This document shows, one piece after another, positions 10,469-20,894 of a stretch of 64,000 nucleotides of DNA. Numbering within the stretch: position 1 is the first letter of the stretch; each line of letters begins with the position of its first letter. The DNA comes from Hypomyces perniciosus. Taxonomy: Eukaryota > Ascomycota > Sordariomycetes > Hypocreales > Hypocreaceae. The stretch lies in contig SPDT01000005.1 in NCBI GenBank assembly GCA_008477525.1, positions 2,728,001-2,792,000 on the forward strand, given 5' to 3'. The notes below the pieces were generated by a model. That model was not told where the DNA came from, searched no databases, and was given only the letters and a program-made list of their open reading frames with translations. Both the position numbers and the translations under genes were made by a program.

Positions 10469-11962
10469 ATGGCCAAACGAAAGAGACAAGCGGTCACCAT
10501 CAGCGAGCCTACTACAGATCCCGTACCGGCCAAGAAATCAAAAGCATCCAAAGAAACCAAACCGGCAGTGGCCAATGCTACAAAAGCTGTGGAGGAGACG
10601 ATTCAAATCATCGCGGGGTCCTACGATCGAGTCCTCCATGGATTGACGGCAACAATTAAGGGCGACGAGGTGGAATTTGCAGACACTTTCCTTTTCAATG
10701 CGCATTCTTCTGCCATACGATGCGTTGCGGTGTCTCCTCCCTCGGCGCCGATACCTGGACAGACGCAGAAGGTCTTGCTAGCGTCCGGAAGTACGGATGA
10801 GAAAATTCAGGTGTACAATTTGTCGGCGCATCCGCCGAGCAAGAAGAATCAAGATATGCTGGCCAGCGTAGCGCCGCGACCGATTCTGGAGAATTCGAAG
10901 AACAGAGAGCTGGGGACGTTGTTGCACCACGAGTCGACTGTTACGGCGCTGCGGTTTCCCACGCGATCGAAGCTGTTGTCGTCGAGCGATGACTCGAACA
11001 TTGCGGTCACGCGTACGAGAGATTGGTCGATGCTGAGCAATATCAAGACACCAAAGGCAAAGGCGCAGGGTAGACCAAGCGGAGATACGGCACCGTTTGG
11101 GGGCACGCCGTCGGGCGTGAATGACTTTGCGATCCACCCCAGCATGAAGTTGATGATTAGCGTGAGCAAGGGCGAGCGGTGCATGCGGTTGTGGAATTTG
11201 GTGACGGGAAAGAAGGCTGGTGTGTTGAGCTTCGGCCGGGAGATGCTGCAGGAGATTGGAGAGGGAAAACATTCTACTGGAGAAGCGAGGAGGGTGGTTT
11301 GGGGAACGGCAGATGGAGCGGATGAGTTTGCGGTGGGATTCGAGCGGGATGTTGTTGTCTTTGGCATGGACAGTGTGCCGAAGTGTCGCGTCATGCCGAC
11401 TACGAAGGTCAAGATACATCAGTTCAGCTATGTGACGCTGGATGAGGAGTCTGGACTCTCGTTGCTAGCAGTGGCAACCGAGGATGGCCGCATCCTTTTC
11501 TTCTCTACCCGATCGGACGACCTATCAAAACCGAAAGCAGAGACATCGGATAAGCCAAAGGGCAAGGAGAAGGAAAAGGAAGCCAAGGAACCAAGTCTTG
11601 CAGTCGCCAAGCTGGTCGGACACATCGGCGGAGCCAAAGATGGAGTCGTCTCCGGGCGAATTAAGGACTTTGTTGTGGCGCCGAGCACCTCCTCTCCGGG
11701 GACGTTGTATGTGGTGGGGGCAAGCAGCGACGGCAAGGTGAGGCTGTGGACGGTGCGGGTGGAGGAGCTCAAGAAGGCTTGCAGGAAGCCTGTGACAGAG
11801 CTACCAATAGGGAAGCTAAGGGGAGCGTACGAGACGAACAACCGCATCACCTGCATGGCGGCGTATTTGATGATCGCGCGACCTGAGGGGACGGAGGACA
11901 GTGAGGATGAGGGAGAGGAGGAAGAGGAGGGCAGCGGTAATTCTGATTCCGAGAGTGAATAA
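10469..11962 (+). CDS. MAK11: MAK11-like WD40 protein, 60S ribosome biogenesis
   Basis: This single exon encodes 497 residues from ATG 10469 (AAATATGGCC). The frame is open further upstream, but without a better Met. The protein starts with a basic nuclear-type segment (MAKRKRQ, then PAKKSKASKE), followed by WD40-like blades: IQIIAGSYDRVLHGL, FNAHSSAIRCVAVSPP, LLASGSTDEKIQVYNL, HHESTVTALRFP, GVNDFAIHPSMKLMISVSKG and MRLWNLVTGKKAGVLSF. It ends in a long acidic tail (GEEEEEGSGNSDSESE). This order matches Mak11 / PAK1IP1, a nucleolar factor needed for pre-60S assembly in the Rlp24 step. Length and domain order are normal for the family in fungi. The call rests on pattern recognition, not a search. 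Confidence 0.85.
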   Translation: MAKRKRQAVTISEPTTDPVPAKKSKASKETKPAVANATKAVEETIQIIAGSYDRVLHGLTATIKGDEVEFADTFLFNAHSSAIRCVAVSPPSAPIPGQTQKVLLASGSTDEKIQVYNLSAHPPSKKNQDMLASVAPRPILENSKNRELGTLLHHESTVTALRFPTRSKLLSSSDDSNIAVTRTRDWSMLSNIKTPKAKAQGRPSGDTAPFGGTPSGVNDFAIHPSMKLMISVSKGERCMRLWNLVTGKKAGVLSFGREMLQEIGEGKHSTGEARRVVWGTADGADEFAVGFERDVVVFGMDSVPKCRVMPTTKVKIHQFSYVTLDEESGLSLLAVATEDGRILFFSTRSDDLSKPKAETSDKPKGKEKEKEAKEPSLAVAKLVGHIGGAKDGVVSGRIKDFVVAPSTSSPGTLYVVGASSDGKVRLWTVRVEELKKACRKPVTELPIGKLRGAYETNNRITCMAAYLMIARPEGTEDSEDEGEEEEEGSGNSDSESE

Positions 11963-13291
11963 CATGGAGGACAGGCAGACATTGGATGAGACGCATGGTA
12001 CTTCGTACGAATGCCTGGAGTGACGAAACCGGGATCTGGAGAGTACTATCATAATGTTTTTAACACGGCTATGCATTCTGGGCTTATTTGTTTCCCCTCT
12101 CGTAATATTTGTCCGCCTCGCTTGATGTTGCATCCGGGGGTTACCTTCGCGTAGAGATCCTGGCAGCATTGTATGCACGTTGAACTTTGGGCTGGAAACG
12201 ACATGATGTACATCAAGGCGAGGAGAAATGAGGCGACAGACCACGAATAACAGGAGATTATGTGTTCTGCAAAAAGCATGTAATATACGAAGTATGTATA
12301 GTAAATGGTATGTATGCCTCTCTGTGACGACTCACCAGCTGCCACACATAATAGTGGCTGTCTGCTGTGAGACACAGAGGGGTGAACTGTCTCACAAATG
12401 CCGTGGCTTTGGCTTTGGAGAAGCTGTTGACGACGTGGGGTCAGCTTGGCCACTCGGCTTCTGCCCTCCCCTCACTCAGTACTCCGTACCTTGGTGGTAC
12501 TAGTACCTCGCTTCAGTGCCTATAGTAGCTAGCTTGGTGCGGAGAAGAGCCAGAAGAAGAAGTCATCGTGACGGGCGGGAGAATTCAGCAGTCACATGCC
12601 GTTGTGATCAGAGCTAGTGATTGGAAATGTGGCGCAACTGACTGGGTTGACTTGGGCGCCTGGCGGTACCTAGGTAGGGTTGCATTCCCTGCGAGGTACG
12701 AATATAATACTGTACATGTATATGTGTAATAGCAATTACTATGTTACAGAGTACGCGCAGACGGCCTTGTTTTTTGTTGGGATGGGGTGAGAAGACTGGA
12801 GTGAGCTGAGGTGGGCATGTGAACCGGACATGTGAACATGGAGAGACTTGTGGAGTTGACTCGGAGTATTACTTCGTATACAAACAAGGGTGTTGACTTC
12901 ATCTACCTACCTTATGTAAATCTACCTACCTAAACCTCTGCCCTCCATCCTCCTTCTCCTCTTCCTCTTCCTCTTCCTCTTTACCTCCACTCTCGTCTTT
13001 CTACACATACAATTGTGTAACCACTTCGTTGCTGATTAGCCCAATTACCATCTCGTGATCGGGGATCCCTTGCTTCGGCATCGTTGCACCATCGACCCCG
13101 GACTATCGCCACATTCGGTCCCGCAGCAAAATAGAAGCAATTATTTTGTCTCACGCGACTCCCTGTGCATTCCAGCTCGGCGCTTCGAGGCCATTTTTGA
13201 GCGAGTGTATGTACATCTTTATCTCTAGGATCTAAGACGAATCTTGTTTTCAAACTATACAATCAAAGTCTCAAGAAGCTCTGTCGCAGCC
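11963..13291. other. Intergenic region, no gene seen
   Basis: About 1.3 kb without a convincing frame. It contains several copies of the dispersed palindromic motif (near 12001, 12287, 12480 and 12873) and a CTTCCT-rich pyrimidine tract before the INSIG-like gene. Confidence 0.6.
12946..12990 (+). promoter_or_regulatory. CT-rich tract upstream of the INSIG-like gene
   Basis: A run of CTCCT and CTTCCT units lies about 300 bp upstream of the INSIG-like start codon. Pyrimidine-rich tracts of this kind are common in core promoters of filamentous fungi, often just before the transcription start. The function here is inferred. Confidence 0.4.
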
Positions 13292-14577
13292 ATGGCAGAT
13301 GACGGTCCTCCGTTGCTACGGCCAATCCCTCGACGACCCTTCGCCTTCGACATTAAGAGTCCCACGCCACCCCAAGACGACGACTACGACAGCGAAGCCC
13401 AACAGCGCGAAGAACAAGATCTCCTGCTCGCCCGCTTCCGCAGGGACCTCTCGTCCGCTGGCTTCCTCGGCGCGCACAGCTATTCCCCTCCCGACTCGAC
13501 CACGTCGCTCAGCCGGCCCCAGTCGTATATGAACCTCACGTCATCTACACTGGCTGGAATTTACAAGCCTACCGCGTCTACCCATGATGATGACAACGAC
13601 CGCTCGGAGCTGCATACACCCTGGGGGACCGGCGCGGAGACGCCTGTGAAGAGAAGGCCTAGCATCAATGAGGCGACGTATGAGCTTATGTGCGATCGAT
13701 CGCAGCCCTTACGCCACCGCCGCTCGTCGTACAACACTGCTGAGTCAACGCCAATACAGCACCATTACAGCACAGCCAGCATGGTGTTCTCATTATCGAC
13801 ACGCGCGGCGCTACTTTTCGTGCTAGGCGTTGGGTATGGCATGCTGGTCACGCGGTTCCACAAGGAGCAGGGTTTAGGCGGACCGCTGGCCGACCACGGC
13901 AGCACCGCAGAATCAGGATTTAATCGCAATTACCTTGCCTTCTGGGGAGCTTCGGGGGTCATTATAGGTGCGCTGCAGCCTTGGTTTGACAAGGTCTGGG
14001 AGAATGTATTTGGACCTGAAGAGGAGGATGCGGTAAACAACGGCGCCGGGATATCGAGTAAGGATACCGAGGCAGGCACGGATTGGGCGTTAGTGATGAG
14101 AGCTATTGGGGCCTTTGTGGGTATAGTGTTTGCGATAGTGAGTGTCTTGTCTTGTTTCTCGGGTTCTGGTGTCACACATGCTAACATGCCCCTCAACAGC
14201 GCAAATTATCTTGGACGTCCACAATGCAGCTCTCTGCGACGTTGGCACTGGCCAATCCGCTATTGTGGTGGATCATCGATCGCTCCACCCCTGGCTTCGT
14301 CCTATCTTCAGGAGTCGGGCTGACTGGGTCTATTTTACTTCTTGGCGTCAATCCTGAGATGATACCCACGCCGTCTAGTCCGCTCAGCAGGCATAATTCA
14401 TCCACAGGACCTGACCCGCTATTACTCGGTGGTCTGGCCAGCCAAGAGACGGTCGAGACGTGTGTGTGGATGCTAAGCGTGCTGTTCTGCAGCTGTTTAT
14501 GCTTCGGAAACATTGGTAGGAGACTTAGCTGGAGTAAATCCGCTGTTGCCCGAGGCCGTTGGGGAGGACTGCGGTAG
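13292..14577 (+). CDS. INSIG-domain ER membrane protein
   Basis: Exons are 13292-14137 and 14200-14577, giving 407 residues. The 62 bp GT-AG intron has a GCTAAC branch site and is in phase 0. The start ATG 13292 has a good context (CAGCCATGGCA). The first 170 residues are polar and disordered. Then come several hydrophobic segments: STRAALLFVLGVGYGMLVTRF, YLAFWGASGVIIGALQPWFDKVW, ALVMRAIGAFVGIVFAI continuing into the second exon, ATLALANPLLWWIIDR, GFVLSSGVGLTGSILLLGV and VWMLSVLFCSCLCFGNIGR. The pattern GVGYG, GALQPWFD and RKLSW followed by NPxLWWxxDR is that of the insulin-induced gene family. INSIG proteins hold sterol-sensing partners, and in yeasts HMG-CoA reductase, in the endoplasmic reticulum. 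Confidence is good for family, less for exact role. Confidence 0.85.
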
Positions 14578-15004
14578 ATGAAGGTCCGTGTACGAACTTG
14601 AATGCCTATCATGGGGTGTTTTTTGGGGGGAAAGTCGGGAATTGACGATTTGGTTTCTTTGGTTCAACATCATGTATAACAATGGACTGGGTTTGGGGCA
14701 CGAGCGAACGGTATTCAACAAAACGCATATGTACTTTTAACGTGTTGATGGCGTGGGAACGGATGGATGGCAGAGCATAGCCTTACCTGTGGGATGGGGG
14801 AACATTGACCAAGGGGCAAGAAATACAAACATATCATGCATAACATGACGTTTTCGAATTCATTTCATAAAGCAATCTCTGACCCAAATGGCTTCCAGCT
14901 GTAGTAGTATTCCCAAATGGCGGTTTGTTGTTGTTAATTTTTTTTGTGTTGAACTGTGTTATTCCCCGAGTAAAGAAAGTAGTGGAAAAGAGATGATATT
15001 GTGG
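14578..15004. other. Intergenic region between convergent genes
   Basis: The INSIG-like gene and the small minus-strand gene converge on this 430 bp stretch, which should hold both 3' UTRs. No gene or repeat is seen. Confidence 0.6.
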
Positions 15005-15498
15005 TTATTGTGGCAGAGCATCGACAACCGCCTTGGACGTGTTCTTGATCTCGGGGGTGACATCGACGCTAATGCCCATCATGGCCATCAAAATCGGTGG
15101 GCCGGAGACCATCTGATCAATGGTGGTGGAACGCGTGAACACATCTGTCATGATACCCAGAGCTGCCTTGTCGGGATCGGAAGCTAAACACCAGTCGCAT
15201 CAGTAAAAACCACCTTTACACGCAACGACTATTCCGCAGTAGTAGGAAGAGAGGGGGAGGGGGGCGTACACTCCAGCTTGATCTGATCAGGATACTTCAG
15301 GGCCTTTCCCTCGCGGATGTTGTCGATCTCGGAGAGCATGTAATCTGTGCGCTTGACGAAGTCCCAGATGTGGAACAAGCCGGGGTCTACGCTCTGGGGG
15401 TTCCATTTGGGATGTGTCTCGACGGCGGTGATGAGGTCTGTGATTTTGGAGGCCAAAGTGGCGCGGACCTCTGCGGAGGGCATGACTTCTAACGACAT
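15005..15498 (-). CDS. Small conserved-looking protein of unknown function, two exons
   Basis: Exons on the minus strand are 15498-15270 and 15183-15005, giving 135 residues. The 86 bp intron begins GTACGC and ends TTTAG. The frame is interrupted in phase 1 and restored exactly, which supports the model. The protein is mostly helical and soluble, with segments VRATLASKITDLITAVETH, LFHIWDFVKRTDYMLSEID and a C-terminal part MAMMGISVDVTPEIKNTSKA. There is no signal peptide or membrane segment, and no known motif could be named. The upstream region reads as a promoter with many T/G steps. It could be a cytosolic or mitochondrial-matrix small protein, but nothing in the sequence decides this. Confidence 0.72.
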
Positions 15499-16497
15499 TT
15501 TCGTTGGTGTTTTGCGTTTTGAATATTGGAGTGTTGATGTCGTGAGAGTTGGGAGTTGGTGGGAGGCTGTTGGTGTTGGATGGTAGTTGGGCGGGTCGAA
15601 GAGTTTAGGGCACAGAGGGATATTTATTATAATAGTACTATTAGTAGTATATTATTGGGGGTTGGGAAAAGCAATTATTGAGTGACAGAAACTGAGATGA
15701 TTTACATTGTCATGTACTTCGTACGTATCATCTGAGGTGATGACGATATGCTTGGTGATGATCACGATAACGCAACTGGTCGAAGAATACGGAGTATTAG
15801 CAAATCCATTAACGGAGACGCGTCTGTTTCGCTCCGTTTTCGTGTCTGTGACGCGATTACGGAGTACTTCGTACAGCTTCAATTTACACGGGGCATTGTG
15901 GAGTATCAAACGTTCAAACAAACGCCCGCCTCGTTATGCCCAGCCATCCGCCGTCAGCTTCAGTATGCCCGGGATACTCCATTTTATTACATAGAGGCTC
16001 GTTATGCGTGGTTGGAGGAGAGACTCATCCACCTTGTTGCTTGATCCAGCGAGTGTAGTCGGTGTATTCTTCTCAACTCATGAATATTGCTCCCGATGAC
16101 AACCATGCCTTTCTCTTCATCATGTCTCGACCTCCAACACTGTCATTATTCCAGCTGGTGATTTTACTAACACGTCGGCAATCAAGTCGAAGCATTCCTT
16201 TTCTTGACATCAGTTGGGATTAATAGTATCTGTATCTAATCTAAGATCCGAACTCGGCCGAGCGATCAACCCACATCAGATAAGATTCCCAAATTGGAAG
16301 AAAAATATCATCGCATCCCACACCACACAAATGCTTCGGTTTTTTGCATTTATGCCTCCGAAGTCTAGTATACACCACTGGCAGGTAAACTTTCACAAAC
16401 TTATCGGATACGTATGGGGCCGAACCATGCGGGACCCAAAAAAAGAGAGGAATCTGCAAAAAACAACTCCACACCTAATACCAACTCTCCACATCAC
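15499..16497. other. Intergenic region, no gene seen
   Basis: About 1 kb between the small unknown gene and the tRNA. It carries copies of the dispersed motif near 15715, 15789 and 15859, the last a chained form, TACGGAGTACTTCGTA. No coding frame is convincing. Confidence 0.6.
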
Positions 16498-16606
16498 GGG
16501 TCTGGCCGGGGATTGAACCCGGGACCTCTCGCAAATGAGCTGTAGGGTTTATATGCTTTTTGAAGGCATTCCCTAAGCGAGAATCATACCACTAGACCAC
16601 CAGACC
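16498..16606 (-). tRNA. tRNA-Pro (anticodon AGG) with a 37 nt intron
   Basis: On the minus strand the acceptor arms GGTCTGG (16606-16600) and CCAGACC (16505-16499) pair perfectly, with C as discriminator at 16498. The D-arm holds the A box (GTGGTCTAGTGGT). The anticodon arm is CTCGC-TTAGGG before the intron and T-GCGAG after it, so the anticodon AGG is at 16574-16572. The intron (16570-16534) starts one base 3' of the anticodon, the canonical position. The T-arm is CCGGG-TTCAATC-CCCGG. The spliced length is 72 nt without CCA, normal for eukaryotic tRNA-Pro. Internal A and B boxes serve as the Pol III promoter. Confidence 0.95.
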
Positions 16607-18305
16607 GAGCAAGGCGAGTTGAGATGCTTCGTTGGAGACGGGGCCCGGTTAGGTCACCTTGAGTAGCTTGGATGGATACCGGCGAGATGGCGAGATGATT
16701 GATTGGCCATTGTTAGATACGAAGTCCGTCATACTCGGATATTACGAAAGTAGCCTTTCACAATGGGTGAGACCTGCATTGTGGCGTTATGGTGAGCTTC
16801 TCGTATGAAGTACAATGTACGAAGTACTATTGCGAAGTACTATTACGGAGTACAGCTTGTTCGTTATGGCAACGAGCTGAAAGCAGTCATGTCTCCAGTA
16901 CTAAGATGGGCTGATGGCACTGCAGCGCATGAGGTGTCATGGCCGACGATTGATAGGCTGCCTAAGAATGTACTCACGGCATGTGGCATGCATCATTGCG
17001 TACACGATTATAGTCACTTGGAGCGACATCCGCAACGTAGATAATGATAGCCGTTTCCGATATGCCCAGACTAGTACTTCGTAGCTGAGGCTTGCTGGTC
17101 TTGCTTGTCATGATGTCTTTGATCTCGCAGAATTAGTCAGGGTCCTGGGCAGAACACCATCAATGTGTGCCATGCATCTGGTCACAAACACCACCTCGTC
17201 ATGGATCGACAGCAGGATTTTCTTTGCCCTCGATATCGGTCCTGGATCTGACTCGGATTGAGATTGGACAGCAGCCCCTCACAAGCTTGGGCACCACTAT
17301 GGACAGAAGTGATGACGATTAGAACCCTGATCATCGCCACCAGCATCTCTTTTGGGCCTCCCCGCCTGTGGGGTTCGTTCGACGTGGAGATTTTTAGTGG
17401 TTTTTAACATGGCGAATAAATTACAGTGATATGAACCATCTTCCGGATTGGAGCATGAGATGATCACTTTGCAGTAGCGTGTGTAATGCGCGTAACTCAT
17501 TCAGGGTCTTTATATATTGTACCTATACGTACTTCGTAGCTCTTGGCTACACTCTGATTGCCCACATTTTGATGTGAATAAAAAAAGAGTATATGTTCTG
17601 GGCTCTGTGGTATAGTAATATTTTCTATTATTCAATTGTGACGGTTGACGTCAGTTCTGATGCTACGGAACCCACTCCGTAAACTATCCGTTTTGTTGGT
17701 GTCATTCCGCAAGGGAACTTGTTGTATAGGTAGCATTGAACTCTATAGCATCAACCTTTGCAAAATCACGCATTATCATTGTCATTACTACCTCAAAGCA
17801 ACAAATTCATTCCAGTTTAGCTACCTTGATGGTTTCTGTATTGTAGATGTTATCCACATGCATAAGTATATAAATATGTATCTCCTCACTCAGGCCCCTG
17901 GTCATAATCACGCCTAATGTGAAGATGTATGACGCTCTGTCTCTTCTAGCGCCGCGGCCAAACATAACGGTCTTTTGGCCCGACTCTACTTCGTATGTGT
18001 GTACGCCAACGGTCGCTCCCCGTTTGATGCCCGCCACAGACGCCGCATACTTTATCGCGGTCCCTTCATTTAAACCTTCCGATGGATCTCGAATCCGCGG
18101 CATTATACGATCGATACTTGACCTCTCCCAAAACGACGCCCTCGGACCAATTCGACGAATTGGCGCGCGATCGGTCATAAGACGCCGTTCTGTCATATCA
18201 AGCCGACACCAGATCCGATAATTACAAAGTATACGAGCGGGGAAAGCGACAGGATAACCCGATATCACGCCATATAATAACTCGGGGCCTGTGGCCGAGG
18301 CGCTC
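16607..18305. other. Intergenic region, no gene seen
   Basis: About 1.7 kb. Several dispersed-motif copies lie near 16718, 16819-16855, 17080, 17528 and 17987. A 239-codon minus frame across 18526-17807 overlaps the start of the LON-RING gene and has no domain, so it is treated as a shadow. The right end should be the LON-RING promoter. Confidence 0.55.
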
Positions 18306-20075
18306 ATGTCACCGGACCACTCCAAACCGGCTACCTCCGGACCGCAAGAACGTCTGGCACAGGAGACACAAAGCAACATGATGCACCAGGAAACGGAGGG
18401 AAATGGCGAGACGGACCGAATCGAGCCACATGTCGAGGACCAGAATAATATCCCCATGGGATCCCGCGAGGTCGTCCGATTGTTCCAGTGTCGCGTCTGT
18501 TCGTTGCCCTTGAGGGATGCTGTCACGCTGCCCTGTGGGAAGAGCCTCTGCAGGAAATGTCTGCCACAGACTCATGTGCGGTCCAGCATCACGTATCCAG
18601 CGCTGCCAGACCGGCTTCAGGGCCTGCGATGCCCGTTTGAAGACTGTGGTAGGGTGCATGCTGCGGCGGATTGCAATATCGATGTCATCTTGAACAAGGT
18701 TGTTTCGCACGCGAGGTGTGAAGTAGAGCGCGGCAAGGTGGAGGCGCTGAAGAGTAATATCTCAACTCAGGTCGTGGTTTTGGATCCTTGGAAAGCGGCT
18801 GGTATCGCATCTCTGAAGGAGGACGAGAACTCTCGGGGAGTTATCCGCGGTGACACGCTGGTAGCAATATGGACTCTTGTGGAAGATGGCGATCTCGACA
18901 TCGGAACTGAGCTATTGTATCGTGAGTTGCCCGCCAGTTGCTCGGAAAGTAGTACGGTTTTGTTGAAGGAGGAAACTAGAGGTCAAGGTGTGTTGAGCAA
19001 GATCCGGCAGGAGGCGCGGAACGAGATGGACTGTCAGGTCTGTTATACCCTATTCTTTGAACCCCTGACAACAGGCTGTGGTCATACCTTCTGCCGGTCC
19101 TGTCTCCATCGAATCCTCGATCATTCTCGCTATTGTCCCATCTGCCGCCGCAAGCTGGCCATCAATCCTCTCCTCGACCGGACGTCATGCCCGTCCAACC
19201 AGGCCATGACTAATATCATCGAGACGCTCTGGGGCGACGAGTTTGCGGCCCGGCAGGAAGCCCTTGCTGCAGAAGCTGCCAACAGCGAAGAACTAGACGT
19301 TCCGCTCTTCGTTTGCACACTGTCATTCCCTTATATGACAACGTTTCTCCATGTCTTTGAGCCGCGTTACCGTTTGATGATTCGGAGAGCACTAGAGGGT
19401 GATCGAACGTTTGGCATGGTCTTACCAAAGCGACCACAAACTCGTGACGCTGCACACTTCCATGATGTTGGCACGCTTCTTCGTATAGCTGATGTCCAGT
19501 TCTACCCCGACGGACGCAGTCTCATCGAAACTATCGGGCTCTCACGCTTCAGAGTCCTGCGGCATGGATCTTTGGATGGGTATGTAGTATGCAGGACAGA
19601 GAGAATCGATGACATCAGTCTGGAGGAAGAGGAAGCCATGGAAGCTGCCGAAGTCAGACCTGAAGCCGGAGCCAGCGACCCAACCCCAAGCCATGATGAC
19701 AATAACGACCAAGATGAAGACACCGGAGAGGGTAGTGCAACTGGCGCCAAGTCCTCGTCCAGCCATCCTGAGCCTGATGGCCCTACTAGCACGTCTGTGG
19801 CAGACATGGAGCGCATGTCGACGCAAGACCTGATGCAGTTCGCAAAATCGTTCGTCACACGGATGCGCGAACAAAGCGCCCCTTGGCTGACGGAGCAAAT
19901 GTTCCGCACCTACGGCGAGTGCCCGGACGACGCGGCCGTTTTCCCCTGGTGGTTTGGCAGCATTCTGCCCGTGAAGGATCTCGAAAAGTACAGACTTCTG
20001 GAGACATCAAGCGTGCGAGAGAGACTCAAGATCTGCTGCTCGTGGATTGTGGAATGGAACAGTAGTCGATGGTAA
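18306..20075 (+). CDS. LON substrate-binding domain protein with two RING fingers (LONRF-like)
   Basis: This single exon encodes 589 residues from ATG 18306. An in-frame GTG upstream is not used. A first RING-type finger (CRVCSLPLRDAVTLPCGKS, then LCRKC and a later CPFEDCG) covers residues 62-114. A second, more canonical RING (CQVCYTLFFEPLTTGCGHTF, then CRSCL and CPICRR) covers 243-281. From about residue 332 to the C-terminus is a LON N-terminal domain: VPLFVCTLSFPYMTTFLHVF, EPRYRLMIRRALEG, FGMVLP and IETIGLSRFRVL. An acidic insert (EEEEAMEAAEVRPE, then DDNNDQDEDTGEG) interrupts it. This matches fungal ATP-dependent-protease-La-domain proteins, which lack the ATPase and protease parts of Lon and are thought to be E3 ubiquitin ligases. 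Substrates are unknown. Confidence 0.87.
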   Translation: MSPDHSKPATSGPQERLAQETQSNMMHQETEGNGETDRIEPHVEDQNNIPMGSREVVRLFQCRVCSLPLRDAVTLPCGKSLCRKCLPQTHVRSSITYPALPDRLQGLRCPFEDCGRVHAAADCNIDVILNKVVSHARCEVERGKVEALKSNISTQVVVLDPWKAAGIASLKEDENSRGVIRGDTLVAIWTLVEDGDLDIGTELLYRELPASCSESSTVLLKEETRGQGVLSKIRQEARNEMDCQVCYTLFFEPLTTGCGHTFCRSCLHRILDHSRYCPICRRKLAINPLLDRTSCPSNQAMTNIIETLWGDEFAARQEALAAEAANSEELDVPLFVCTLSFPYMTTFLHVFEPRYRLMIRRALEGDRTFGMVLPKRPQTRDAAHFHDVGTLLRIADVQFYPDGRSLIETIGLSRFRVLRHGSLDGYVVCRTERIDDISLEEEEAMEAAEVRPEAGASDPTPSHDDNNDQDEDTGEGSATGAKSSSSHPEPDGPTSTSVADMERMSTQDLMQFAKSFVTRMREQSAPWLTEQMFRTYGECPDDAAVFPWWFGSILPVKDLEKYRLLETSSVRERLKICCSWIVEWNSSRW

Positions 20076-20894
20076 GCTTTTCCTTTGGCCCCACGTATTT
20101 CTTTTAGTTGCCTGCTGCATCATGACGCTTGTGCGTAAGCTTTATCAGTGCTTTAATGCCTTGCGAGATCAGAGGTCTGATATGTTGACTTTATTGACAG
20201 GCACCCAGGTCCTGCACGATTCTTTGAGTAGATCTCGAGCCATTGTTTTTCCCCCTGCATTTTTCTCCTATCTGGTATGGGTTTACTTCTCTTTCTTTGC
20301 ATATCGGGCAGAACTAGGCGATTATGGTTATCTTGACGGATCAGAAATACAGTTATGAGACCATGAGATGTGTGTTTGCATTTAGCATGGCATGGCATTT
20401 GCACGGACACATATCACACATATTTATATACATATTTAGGGCCATATGGTTATTATTAGCTGAAAGGGGAGGCGATTCAAAAGACGAGATCATTATCGAT
20501 GGTGCTACTCGGTCAAATACACTTTTATCTTGCAGTGGCGCACATCATGTTGGTCCTGAATCCGAGTAACATCAAACCTACTGGGGCTAGCTGCAGTGAC
20601 GGCTTCACTAATGTCGACCAGACATTACATAGGTGAAAAGCTAGCGCTAGATGGATAAACCTCCTGCGCCCTCCGAGGTTCAACGAGACTCTAATAGGGC
20701 CTTGAAGACATAAAGAGGTCCACAAGCCCCCCCTCTACTCTGCCGCCCCGTTCTCCATTACCATTATCTGGACTTGGTTACACCATCAACACAAAGCTGC
20801 CTCATATACACCATCCACCAGCAACTGTGGGGAGCCTGAGCATCCTTGCTTCTCACCTCTCGTTAGACACAAACACTGCCACAGAGATTCCAAC
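20076..20894. other. Intergenic region, no gene seen
   Basis: About 0.8 kb between the LON-RING gene and the first 2EXR-like gene. No supported frame is present; the right end should be promoter. Confidence 0.55.

Noticed and set aside
17807..18526. A 239-codon minus-strand frame
   Set aside because: It overlaps the start of the well-supported LON-RING gene and its promoter, and has no recognisable feature.
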